From Saprospiraceae bacterium (GTDB taxonomy: Bacteria > Bacteroidota > Bacteroidia > Chitinophagales > Saprospiraceae), in the NCBI GenBank assembly GCA_020631235.1, contig JAHDHQ010000007.1, positions 1 to 64,000 on the forward strand: 64,000 nt of DNA, in the 5' to 3' direction. The translations under genes and the position numbers were made by a program. Shown piece by piece: positions 29,101-35,575 of this stretch. Position 1 is the stretch's first letter. The number at the start of each line of letters is the position of its first letter. Under the pieces are notes generated by a model. It was not told the origin of the DNA. It ran no database searches and saw only the letters and a list, made by a program, of their open reading frames with translations.

Positions 29101-30671
29101 TTCCACTAAGTATTGTCGGACCTTACTGCGAAGATGAAGTGGTGATCATTAATGGTAATACCTATGATTTTGATGACCCAGATGGAGTAGAGTTGATTAA
29201 CGGGGTCAATGGCGATTGTGATACCATGGTTACCATTGCTATGGAGTTTTACACAAATGTTCCGACTGATTTTACACCTGATTTTTGTACGGGGAGCGAC
29301 CCGATAGAATTAGGAGGTATGTTTTTCGATGAGGATTCACCTACAGGTACTGTAGATTTAACCAGCCAGTTTGGTTGCGATAGTACGGTTAATGTTGTTT
29401 TAAATGTATTAGAGTCGATCATCGAACCTTATGGGGTGACTGAGATTTGTCCTGGAGATACCATCGATATTGATGGAACCTTATTCTATGAAGGTAATCT
29501 CACGGGGCAGGTAAATTATCCTGGGGTAGCCTCCAATGGTTGTGACAGTATAGTTACGGTAAATTTAAATGTGATTGACCTTGATGAAGGAGAAGAAACG
29601 GGGCAGATTTGTCCAGGAGAAACCATCAATATATTGGGGATGGAATTTTCGGAAGATATGTTGACTGGTTCTGTAGTTCTAGAAAATGCTTCTGTCCAAG
29701 GTTGTGATAGTACAGTAAATATTACGGTAGAGTTGCTAGCCATTGCGCAAGGAGATTACATTGATACCTTATGTAACGGGCAGTCAGTCACTATAGGAGG
29801 AGAAGTGTTTGACGAAAATACTCCAAGTGGCCAAGTAACATTATCAGGGATGGCCGCTAATGGTTGTGATAGTTTGGTCAATGTCGCGCTCACTTTCGAA
29901 CTAGAGTATACTATAGAAGCCTATGCTCCATGTCCTGGAGATAATCAAGGTACGATGGTTATCGTATCTTCCGTTGGAGGTGAATTACCATTTACCTTAA
30001 CCATAGAAGATACACAAGCCTTGATAGAAATAACCAGTTTGCCGTACAGTTTACCTATTGCTCCTGACAATTATAATGTTACCATTACAGATGTCAATGG
30101 TTGCGAATTAACTTATGCTGTCGAGGTGCCTCAAGCAATGGCGATTGATTTTGATTTATCAGCCATTTTATCAGGTACAAATACATACGATGTAAGCATC
30201 CAATCCGACATTAACGATTTTACGAGCATTCAATGGAGCCCGAGTGATTTAGCAAGCTGTCAAGATTGTGAATCAGTAAGTTTTGAAGTTGATCAGTCGG
30301 AAACAGTCATTGTGATGGCGACCTATGGTGATGGATGTAGTGTCACGGATAGCATTACCTTAAACTTCCAAAAGGTAGTAAATGTATATATACCTAATGT
30401 CATAAATCCTAGTTTGTCAGATGATAATGGTTCTTTCTTTCCGCAGACAGATAATAATAATGACTTAATCAATTATCTACAAATATATGATCGTTGGGGA
30501 GAGCTTATATACAGTATTGAAGATGCACCTGTAAATAGACCAGATCTAGGCTGGGATGGAACATTTAAAGGACAAGATGTCGTACAAGGAGTCTATGTGT
30601 ATGTCATAGAGATTTTATATGAAGATGGTCAAACTAGACAACAGGCAGGAGATATTACGGTGATCAGATAG
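23157..30671 (+). CDS. Giant 2504-residue repeat protein, T9SS type B cargo
   Basis: The protein has a signal peptide (MMRIVTACVFLFLSYISFAQ; a second ATG follows directly at 23160) and a type B sorting domain over about the last 100 residues (YDRWGELIY, LGWDGTFKG, GVYVYVIEI, ending GDITVIR). Residues about 30-180 hold a region rich in cysteine and acidic residues; about 180-262 an Ig/PKD-like domain. Residues 265-686 are five 84-residue repeats with GTVTWWDGQPS-GGTQ and DLWVQLED-ATGC. A long series of Ig-like units follows. Residues about 1885-2255 carry seven repeats with CPGE/CPGD…NGCDSTV. A SprB-like repeat lies before the sorting domain. It should be a surface or secreted adhesin-like protein; ligand and role are unknown. 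Confidence 0.88.
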   Translation: MMRIVTACVFLFLSYISFAQTTILDDPTGASYTDIDGTLGANPVVDNYDLDISDCTSIEVSIDYSFSLPWEGSGNMETPDECGACSGDPNDPLEAPCENCWDFMWMQIFVDGTEECSELIGDVGTTDAEQSGTWNPSPKCVNGASDADFTITNQNWSGTPPVETNTFTNVLVLCWEAKPTVTAPPAACESEEIDLNGSVTNPADADSYNWTTDGGAIITDPSLVSTTATGASDGDTFTLTVTDDNGCTASSSFTVSLTPAPPIDDPMIDECLSDLENFDLTEIEGDVGSGTVTWWDGQPSNGGTQIFPPLDISSGSGIDLWVQLEDTATGCLSEIEVTVTESAGPSITDPMIEGCDSELMNYDLTLEDGNVGTGTVTWWDGQPSNGGTQLFPPVDISAGSGVDLWVQLEDTATGCVSEIEVTVTQNPGPSIMDPMIDGCEAELMNYDLTLEDGNVGTGTVTWWDGQPSMGGTQLTPPVDISAGSGIDLWVQLEDPATGCLSEIQVTITENAGPTITDPMIEDCLSNLENYDLTVEDGNVGTGTVTWWDGQPSMGGTQLTPPVDISAASGVDLWVQLEDAATGCLSEIQVTVSEIPGPVITDPMIENCLTNLQDYDLTSEDGNVGTGTVTWWNGQPSMGGVEITPATNVDISMAGGIDLWVQLEDPATGCLSEIEVTVTEEDVPMGCISGAAEICEGGCGDFNFNISGGSGDYTGSVSFSFLGLPFGPFDIPIIGLNSTFTLCFDPDATLPSFSGSTVTLPTCDPFGFNCLGEGDVITLTLEGLVDNVTGCDGIVEPAPCTQVITFHAAPEAMEVTIDECANDAAMNYLLSLEDLNVSPSGETVTYFDGQPSNGGVQIGPTADLTDPSLELWAKVENSFGCCSEVQIILDLMPVATVTVGGGGELCPGDCTDTSPTADNFTFDVQGGVGPLFDVFFDANGSGFVYQNIPNGISTFQICFDDLDGGGPDIDNSVVPPSITFDTGGLISNIVDVTSVDDLGADCDGIILEPSFAKYDLLPTAEVAEIDDQFACADASGFACFDLTALESDIVISPPGSTVSWWTGPDCDIAIADPTNHCIAGDVFVCYTVAHVSSGCESDPIMIMLDFEDAPIFDPIPDVEYCGDDYNLPFPTGINLTGNEMFFTGPGGTGTSYSPNDLFVPSSNPTTLYVFDPSSPNCSGEISFELCIAPQPQIVQPQGEVSACAEYTLPPIDVFNGDGTTGYFGGSGATGTTYSPGTVITSDITIYVYADNGCGCVDEKELIIDITDEIIFEVPEIPEACGFIKLPEITNSTGTAIFSTSSSSVSDPFWSPCDTIFDTDGISTLYVYDPNDTGCVTNNGLEILINIAPSPIVDAQEDLVVCDSVQLSTITGIDLTGNEAYFTGSNGMGVSFMEGDWISTNTTLYIYDTNGTCGTEDTLSISIETIDNPGVGDTIRICEGFADLVDLSSYLSGADLGGTWIDNSGQILDLSDASMVDLSALTAPGNYLVDYGFSSLVCGDVSTSVRIEVYASPVVNVDPLDQICSSTDEDIMLFDYIPAFTMGDYYTNNWTELANPSLFGITGMSNPVVNFMGAPAGLYQYVFEVESTLGDACPSAFDTVMIEVIEQLEAGADVPITGCAGDVFDLTSFVGTYDASLGSFNDLSNSGGLSGTDFNTGSLDPDTYDVQYIIMGVGACEADTALLSITVTDVLEAGPGNEITVCEGTEVDLNTILNGGDVGGSFIDNTTGNTISNPWTALNNTTLTYTIGGGSCPVDMAEITVIVTPPPTINTIEPAGPLCDQSCFEYEVNLGGSTAYTFDIIISNNAGIFSTETINSTGTYLLTICNFDDVPMLQNDTLFVDHSNYDDWLISINNFTNAEGCEATALTPDFSFENLPVLVSEVEMNLCPGESIMVNGSVYDISEPTGVEIFDVNGCDSTVSINLSFFDPAVLDTVINACQGDVVMLGGQTFDEFDLPTGSIDLPQGSVNSCDSTINYSLNFVESIPLSIVGPYCEDEVVIINGNTYDFDDPDGVELINGVNGDCDTMVTIAMEFYTNVPTDFTPDFCTGSDPIELGGMFFDEDSPTGTVDLTSQFGCDSTVNVVLNVLESIIEPYGVTEICPGDTIDIDGTLFYEGNLTGQVNYPGVASNGCDSIVTVNLNVIDLDEGEETGQICPGETINILGMEFSEDMLTGSVVLENASVQGCDSTVNITVELLAIAQGDYIDTLCNGQSVTIGGEVFDENTPSGQVTLSGMAANGCDSLVNVALTFELEYTIEAYAPCPGDNQGTMVIVSSVGGELPFTLTIEDTQALIEITSLPYSLPIAPDNYNVTITDVNGCELTYAVEVPQAMAIDFDLSAILSGTNTYDVSIQSDINDFTSIQWSPSDLASCQDCESVSFEVDQSETVIVMATYGDGCSVTDSITLNFQKVVNVYIPNVINPSLSDDNGSFFPQTDNNNDLINYLQIYDRWGELIYSIEDAPVNRPDLGWDGTFKGQDVVQGVYVYVIEILYEDGQTRQQAGDITVIR
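23949..25205 (+). repeat. Five coding tandem repeats of 252 bases (84 residues)
   Basis: Units start at 23949, 24201, 24453, 24705 and 24957, each exactly 252 bases apart; the last contains a two-residue insertion. Each begins D-P-M-I and contains GTVTWWDGQPS or the N variant, DIS-GSG-DLWVQLED and ATGC-SEI-VTV. DNA similarity is high between units 2, 3 and 4. Confidence 0.9.
28807..29925 (+). repeat. Seven coding repeats with a CPGD … GCDST pattern
   Basis: Seven units of roughly 45-60 residues, each with a cysteine start (CPGES, CQGDV, CEDEV, CTGSD, CPGDT, CPGET, CNGQS), a middle of the type PTG-V and a GCDS(T/I/L)V or variant before the closing strand. They differ from the five upstream repeats and are more diverged from each other. 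Confidence 0.75.
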
Positions 30672-30810
30672 ATTAAACGAATGTTATGATTTAAAGCATA
30701 GAGTAGGAATATTCTTTATAACTATGCCTTGCAGCTTTGAACATATATTTCTGAGAAAGGTTTTTTTAGAGTCTATTCTTTTGCTTGTATAAGAATTTTT
30801 CACCTAATAT

Positions 30811-30828
30811 AGACAGACTTGTCTACTT
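30811..30828. promoter_or_regulatory. Operator-like palindrome upstream of tetR
   Basis: TAGACA-GACT-TGTCTA (30810-30825) is a perfect palindrome 23 bases before the TetR start. The 18 bases AGACAGACTTGTCTACTT share 14 positions with the second site at 31432-31449. TetR regulators bind such sites, so autoregulation is likely. Confidence 0.7.
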
Positions 30829-30850
30829 TAGATAATTTGTTTACATTTGA

Positions 30851-31414
30851 ATGGTGAAAAGAATCGACATAAAAGATCACATTGTACAAACCGCTTCAGC
30901 ACTATTCTATAGAAATGGTTATAACTCAACAGGAATAAATGAGATTATAAAAGAATCTGGAATTGCCAAAGCAACACTTTACAACCACTTTAAATCCAAA
31001 GAAGAACTTTGTATTTCCTACTTGAAATATATGAATGAAAACTTCTTGAATAAGATAAGAGATTACTGCTACTCTAATACAAAGACTAAATCAAGAATTT
31101 TACTGATTTTTGACTTTTTAGAAGAGTTTTTTAATGATAAGGAATTCAATGGTTGTTGGTGTATTAAAACCATGGCAGAATTACCCAAAAATGATAGAAA
31201 AGTTAAAATCGAAATTCAAAAACAGAAAAAACAATTGATTGATTTTATTGATGATTTATCTAAAGAAAACTTCAAAGGGAAAGCATCAAAATATAGAGAT
31301 TCTAAGACACGACAAATCTATTTGTTGTATGAAAGTGCAGTGAGTGAAAGCCATTTACATCAAAAGATTTGGCCAATAAAAGAAGCAAAGAATATTTGTG
31401 CTCAAATAATCTAA
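30851..31414 (+). CDS. TetR/AcrR-family transcriptional regulator
   Basis: The 187-residue product has the N-terminal TetR helix-turn-helix: IVQTASALFYRNGYNSTGINEIIKESG, then IAKATLYNHFKSKEEL, with the usual YxHFxxKEEL ending. The C-terminal helical domain contains FNGCWCIKTMAEL, a segment seen in regulators of the NemR/YcdC-like kind; two nearby cysteines there could sense electrophiles, which is speculation. Palindromic sites flank the gene on both sides, so it probably represses itself and the cupin-SDR pair downstream. Lysine- and asparagine-rich codon use is slightly different from neighbouring envelope genes. Confidence 0.93.
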   Translation: MVKRIDIKDHIVQTASALFYRNGYNSTGINEIIKESGIAKATLYNHFKSKEELCISYLKYMNENFLNKIRDYCYSNTKTKSRILLIFDFLEEFFNDKEFNGCWCIKTMAELPKNDRKVKIEIQKQKKQLIDFIDDLSKENFKGKASKYRDSKTRQIYLLYESAVSESHLHQKIWPIKEAKNICAQII

Positions 31415-31431
31415 AAAATTTATCATTTAAA

Positions 31432-31449
31432 AGACAGACTGGTCTGTCT
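31432..31449. promoter_or_regulatory. Operator-like palindrome upstream of the cupin-SDR pair
   Basis: AGACAGAC-TG-GTCTGTCT is a perfect inverted repeat with eight-base arms, 25 bases before the cupin gene start. A -7-like TAATATTG (31449-31456) overlaps its right end, so a bound repressor would block transcription. It matches the site before tetR at 14 of 18 positions. Confidence 0.78.
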
Positions 31450-31474
31450 AATATTGTGAACTAAATATATATCA

Positions 31475-31906
31475 ATGACAAACGAATATTCAAAAATTGA
31501 TTTCGGGCCTTTCGATCAGCTTGAAGAAAGTATCTATCAACCTAAGCCCAATTTTAAGATTGAAGGAAAGCGGTTTGTGAAGCAAGAGTTAGGATTAACA
31601 AGCACCGAAATATCCTTAAACAAGATGAAGCCCCAAACTTCTATTTCCTTTTTACATAAGCATAAAGAAAATGAAGAAATATATATCGGAATTAAAGGTG
31701 AAGGGCAACTCCTACTTAATGGCACTTATATAAATATTAAAGAAGGTACTGTAGTTAGGGTTGCTACTCACACTGAGCGAGCTATTAGGAATCACAAAAT
31801 CGACGGTGCATTTGTTTTCATTGTCATACAGGCTAAAGAAAATTCTTTTAAAGGCCATACTACATCTGATGGATATGCAATTGAGAAAAAACCTAATTGG
31901 ACTTAA
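31475..31906 (+). CDS. Cupin-domain protein
   Basis: A 143-residue single-cupin protein. The first cupin motif is visible in FLHKHKENEEIYIGIKGEGQLLLNG, with two histidines and a glutamate as likely metal ligands, and the second in GTVVRVATHTERAIRNH. No signal peptide, so cytoplasmic. The enzymatic or sensory role is not evident; in this setting, between a TetR regulator and an SDR, it may act on the same small molecule. The gene lies 25 bases after the palindrome at 31432 and 25 bases before the SDR, in one operon. Confidence 0.85.
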   Translation: MTNEYSKIDFGPFDQLEESIYQPKPNFKIEGKRFVKQELGLTSTEISLNKMKPQTSISFLHKHKENEEIYIGIKGEGQLLLNGTYINIKEGTVVRVATHTERAIRNHKIDGAFVFIVIQAKENSFKGHTTSDGYAIEKKPNWT

Positions 31907-31931
31907 TCATTCTTTAAATAAATAAATACAA

Positions 31932-32678
31932 ATGACAGAATTTAAAAACAAAGTTGCCATCATCATTGGAGGCACAAGTGGAATTGGAAAAGCCACCGCG
32001 CAAGAATTACTAGAAAATGGAGCAATCGTACACATTGTTGGTAGAAATCCAGATAAGGTTTCAGATGAACCTAATTTATTCAAACATCAAGCAGATATTA
32101 CTAATAAAGTCGATGTCAATAAATTAATTGAACAAATCAGCAATTTTTCAAATGTAGATTTCTTAGTAAATGCATCAGGAATCTTTGGGCCTAAACCTTT
32201 TTTAGATCATACAACAGAAGACTATGACTCATATTTAGATTTAAATAGAGGTTTCTTTTTTTTAACACAAGCGGCAGCTAAAGCTATGCAAAAAAGTGGT
32301 GGAGGTTCAATCGTCAACGTCGGTTCCATGTGGGCAAAGCAAGCAGTAAAAGCAACTCCTTCTTCTGCATATTCAATGCAAAAAGCAGGTTTACATTCCC
32401 TGACCCAACATCTTGCCATGGAATTAGCAGATCACAACATAAGAGTCAACGCAGTTTCTCCTGCAGTTGTGAATACGCCAGTTTATCATGGCGTCTTTGG
32501 TGGTAAGGAAGAAGCTGAAGAGGCATTAAAAGGTTTTAATGGTTTTCATCCAATTGGTCGAAACGGAACTCCAAAAGATATTGCTAACAGCATAATATTC
32601 TTACTATCGAATAAATCTTCTTGGGTAACAGGTGCAATTTGGGATACGGATGGAGGTGTAATTGCGGGAAGAAATTAA
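31932..32678 (+). CDS. SDR-family NAD(P)-dependent oxidoreductase
   Basis: The 248-residue product is a classical short-chain dehydrogenase/reductase. It has the cofactor motif GGTSGIG (residues 13-19), the NASG strand near residue 80, an active-site serine region ([10 protein letters not shown]), the catalytic Y-x-x-x-K in AYSMQKAGL, and the substrate-side PAVVNTPVY and the closing [11 protein letters not shown]. It reduces or oxidises an alcohol or carbonyl; the substrate is unknown. It ends the tetR-cupin-SDR cassette and is followed by a hairpin. Confidence 0.92.
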   Translation: MTEFKNKVAIIIGGTSGIGKATAQELLENGAIVHIVGRNPDKVSDEPNLFKHQADITNKVDVNKLIEQISNFSNVDFLVNASGIFGPKPFLDHTTEDYDSYLDLNRGFFFLTQAAAKAMQKSGGGSIVNVGSMWAKQAVKATPSSAYSMQKAGLHSLTQHLAMELADHNIRVNAVSPAVVNTPVYHGVFGGKEEAEEALKGFNGFHPIGRNGTPKDIANSIIFLLSNKSSWVTGAIWDTDGGVIAGRN

Positions 32679-32704
32679 AAATACATAACAATACATAAGG
32701 TGGC

Positions 32705-32734
32705 GGACTATCTTTTCGGATAGTCTTCCTTCCT
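32705..32734 (+). terminator. Probable terminator after the SDR gene
   Basis: A seven-base-pair perfect stem (GACTATC with GATAGTC, loop TTTTCG) followed by TTCCTTCCTC, 27 bases after the SDR stop. The T tract is interrupted, so efficiency may be moderate. Confidence 0.55.
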
Positions 32735-32882
32735 CATAATCGTCTGCATGTGCCCGTAAATGGTCATAATTTCGCCTATATTTTAATTAACTAAAATTTA
32801 AATTTAGACAAATCTAAAAAAATGTTTAATGCCGCTTGTTTGTGATGCAAGAGTGATTACCTTTAAGGGAAATTATAACATC

Positions 32883-33632
32883 ATGCAATACATATACATA
32901 CTATTGTTTGTTTGCTTCGTACAGGTGGCTCACACGCAAATAGTTACTGATCGACCAGATCAGACAGAAAGTTCATCTACCGTTAAATCAGGAGACTTAC
33001 AAATAGAATCGGGCTTGCTATTAGGTTTTGAAGGAGAAGGTGAACAAGCTACCAGGCAAATACTAGCTCCCACGACTTTATTTAGATATGGAATTAACCA
33101 ATGGTTCGAACTACGATTGCTCAGCCAGTTCGAAACATTAAAAAGCAATGGAATCGAAAACCAAGGCATAAGCGACATCGAAATAGGTACTAAAATCCAA
33201 CTTCTCCAAAATGAAAATATCAATACAGAAATTGCTTTCCTTTCTCATCTTGTGACTTCATCTGGTTCAGCTGGATTTAGATCTGAGCAATTAGGTACGA
33301 TAAATAAGTTATCCATATCTCACTCCATTAACGAAAATGTAGGCATTGGATACAATCTAGGATACAATTATTTCGGTACAGGATCGGGCGATTTTACTTA
33401 TTCTGTTGCTCTTGGAGTAGCTGTAAATGATAAGGTGGCTATTTACATAGAACCGTATGGAGATTTGGTCGATTTTGAAGAGCATGTGGCTAATTTCGAT
33501 GCAGGGTTTACCTACCTTGTCCATAAAGATCTACAGTTGGACTTCTCTTTTGGTACAGGCTTGAATCATACGATGAATTATCTTTCCGTAGGAGCAAGTT
33601 GGCTTATCCACAAACAAAAGGCTGAAGAATAA
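32883..33632 (+). CDS. Outer-membrane barrel protein of the MetA/phenol-degradation family
   Basis: From ATG 32883 the product is 249 residues with a signal peptide (YIYILLFVCFVQVAHTQ). An in-frame ATG at 32829 would put 18 extra residues before it and is less likely. The mature start VTDRPDQTESSSTVKSGDLQIESGL is the usual opening of the transporter-like family called putative MetA-pathway of phenol degradation (PF13557), whose members form outer-membrane barrels. Later strands include NQWFELRLLSQFE and YIEPYGDLVDFEEHVANFDAGFTYLV. The substrate is unknown and the family name does not prove phenol metabolism. Confidence 0.78.
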   Translation: MQYIYILLFVCFVQVAHTQIVTDRPDQTESSSTVKSGDLQIESGLLLGFEGEGEQATRQILAPTTLFRYGINQWFELRLLSQFETLKSNGIENQGISDIEIGTKIQLLQNENINTEIAFLSHLVTSSGSAGFRSEQLGTINKLSISHSINENVGIGYNLGYNYFGTGSGDFTYSVALGVAVNDKVAIYIEPYGDLVDFEEHVANFDAGFTYLVHKDLQLDFSFGTGLNHTMNYLSVGASWLIHKQKAEE

Positions 33633-33807
33633 GCGGCTAATAAGGTTTGAATCTTAACACAACATTGAACCATAAAAACAAAGAATGTGAGCATTCTCGC
33701 GGAACAAATAACATTTCGGCAAGAAAAAATGATCCATTTGCCAACCAAAATGAAAAACAACAAAGTCTTATTATTAAGTGACCTTTAATGTATATTTATA
33801 CTTATAG

Positions 33808-34371
33808 TTGCTTACATATACCAGAGCTTTGAAATTAGAAAAGGCCATACAAGGATGTATTGAAAATGATAGACGTAGCCAGCAGTGGTTGTACGAACGA
33901 TATTTTAATACATTGATTCCTATGTGTATGCGATATACAAAGGATCGAGATGAAGCTGTTATTTGCCTAAACAATGGCTTTTTAAAGATTTTTAAGAACT
34001 TAGGTTCTTTGCAAAAAATCGGCAGCATCGAAGCCTGGATGAAACGTATCATTTACCATTCTATTTCAGATTTTTTAAGATCGAAACAAGGTAAGATTAG
34101 GTTTCTGGAGTTAGAACACCGTGACAAAGTCGACCAAAATCAAGGTTTACAACAATTGATGATGGAAGATTTGCTAAATATTATAGACACACTTCCTGAA
34201 CAAACCGCTGATGTTTTTATCCTCTATGCTATACATGGATACAAGCATCGGGAGATTGCAGAAATTAAACAAATGTCTGAAGGTACATCTAAATGGTTGC
34301 TTTCGGAAGCTAGGAAGAGTTTGCAAAAGAAGATATTAAAGTACAGACAAGAAAACTATAATGCAGGATAA
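33808..34371 (+). CDS. ECF-type RNA polymerase sigma factor
   Basis: The 187-residue product has sigma region 2 (residues about 25-90: QWLYERYFNTLIPMCMRYTKDRDEA, then GFLKIFKNL…IEAWMKRIIYHSISDFLR) and region 4 (about 120-175: LPEQTADVFILYAIHGYKHREIAEIKQMSEGTSKWLLSEARKSLQKK). This is the layout of extracytoplasmic-function sigma factors. There is no ATG; TTG at 33808 is used here and TTG at 33829 is an alternative. The gene for a membrane protein overlaps its end by 11 bases, the position normally taken by the cognate anti-sigma factor. Confidence 0.88.
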   Translation: MLTYTRALKLEKAIQGCIENDRRSQQWLYERYFNTLIPMCMRYTKDRDEAVICLNNGFLKIFKNLGSLQKIGSIEAWMKRIIYHSISDFLRSKQGKIRFLELEHRDKVDQNQGLQQLMMEDLLNIIDTLPEQTADVFILYAIHGYKHREIAEIKQMSEGTSKWLLSEARKSLQKKILKYRQENYNAG

Positions 34372-35566
34372 GCATAAGTGGACAGACAAGGAGGTAAAGC
34401 ATGCTTGGGGTGATCTCGAAACCATGTTGGCTAAAGAAATGCCAGTTGCTGCCGAAAAGAAAGGCAGTAAAACCTGGCGATTAGCTGCACTTATGCTCTT
34501 ATCATTTGTGATGGGGATATTGGTGATGATGGCATACTACCAAAATAGTTTTAATAAGACATCTTCCATCCTCAAGCATCAAGAAAAAGTAGAAAAAGTA
34601 GCGCAAGGGCTACAAATCATGTCCATTGATCGATTTAATACAATCGATCTACAAGCCAGTAATACCCAAAGTAATGATTCGGTAAAACCTAATCATACTT
34701 CAGCTATTAAGGAACAAGTTTCTCAACATATCCAAGATGATATTTTTTCGAATAAACATTCACAATTAAGGCCATCAAGCGCAACAAAACCTTTAGTTCA
34801 AGGGTTGCCGGTAGATCAACAAGCAAGTCAAGTACAATATGAAAAAACAACAAGTAATGACCAGTTAGATCAACTTAAAACCCTTGAACTAAATCGTTTA
34901 GATCATGCCAGCAGCTTGCATTTACTGCTTAGTGCTGTCCCAACGATTCGAAATCGAGTTAGTCATGTTTTTGTGGATATGGTTAACAGCAGCAACTTGT
35001 CAAAGGACTTATTAGGTTTAAGAACAGGTGTCGGAATAGAAACTAAACTTTCAAAAAATACTTCATGGATAAAAGCCATCAATTATGAATTTGCTTATCA
35101 CCATGATGTGTTTACTGAGACAAGATTAAATGACGGGCGTACTACAGCACCTGCTCAGCCAGGAGAAGAGGAAGGCATGCCTCCTAAATACATACAGGTT
35201 GATGTAGAACGATATCACATAAGCCATGCTTTTGGATTAATGAGTGGGATCCGATATAAATTGGGTTCGAAGTTGAGTATAGCCAGCACCTTGGGTGTTG
35301 ATTACATTGCTTCTGTGTCGACCCATGAAGATGGCAATGTGCTTTCCGCTAATGCTAGAGAATATCTGACTAATAATGATGCGATAAATAACTGGCAGTT
35401 CTTATCTCATTTGAGTACAGATTATTGGTTTTCTCCTTCTTTCAGTCTAGGCTTAAATTTAGAATATCAATACAAACCACTATTTAAAGATCAGTTAAAT
35501 ATCGAAAGACCATTCGATTTAGCGGATGCACTTTCCGTTGGTTTGAGGACAAGGTATCTTTTCTAA
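34361..35566 (+). CDS. Putative anti-sigma-like trans-envelope protein with barrel-like C-terminus
   Basis: The 401-residue product begins with about 40 cytoplasmic residues (KWTDKEVKHAWGDLETMLAKEMP), then one hydrophobic helix (LAALMLLSFVMGILVMMAYY, residues about 43-65) with no cleavage site. A polar, Ser/Gln-rich linker follows (about 66-195). The last about 200 residues have alternating strands (LGLRTGVGIETKLSKNTSWIKAINYEFAY, FGLMSGIRYKLGSKLSIASTLGVDYIA, FSLGLNLEYQYKPLF) and end LRTRYLF with a terminal phenylalanine, like outer-membrane barrels. The overlap with the sigma gene suggests that the N-terminus binds the sigma factor. A protein tied to the inner membrane with a barrel-like tail is known in Bacteroidota but poorly studied. 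Confidence 0.7.
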   Translation: MQDKHKWTDKEVKHAWGDLETMLAKEMPVAAEKKGSKTWRLAALMLLSFVMGILVMMAYYQNSFNKTSSILKHQEKVEKVAQGLQIMSIDRFNTIDLQASNTQSNDSVKPNHTSAIKEQVSQHIQDDIFSNKHSQLRPSSATKPLVQGLPVDQQASQVQYEKTTSNDQLDQLKTLELNRLDHASSLHLLLSAVPTIRNRVSHVFVDMVNSSNLSKDLLGLRTGVGIETKLSKNTSWIKAINYEFAYHHDVFTETRLNDGRTTAPAQPGEEEGMPPKYIQVDVERYHISHAFGLMSGIRYKLGSKLSIASTLGVDYIASVSTHEDGNVLSANAREYLTNNDAINNWQFLSHLSTDYWFSPSFSLGLNLEYQYKPLFKDQLNIERPFDLADALSVGLRTRYLF

Positions 35567-35575
35567 CAGCATGGG

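Noticed and set aside
30672-32704. Genomic island or transposon carrying the TetR cassette
   Set aside because: No integrase, transposase, flanking direct repeats or tRNA target are present; only mild codon-use difference was noticed.
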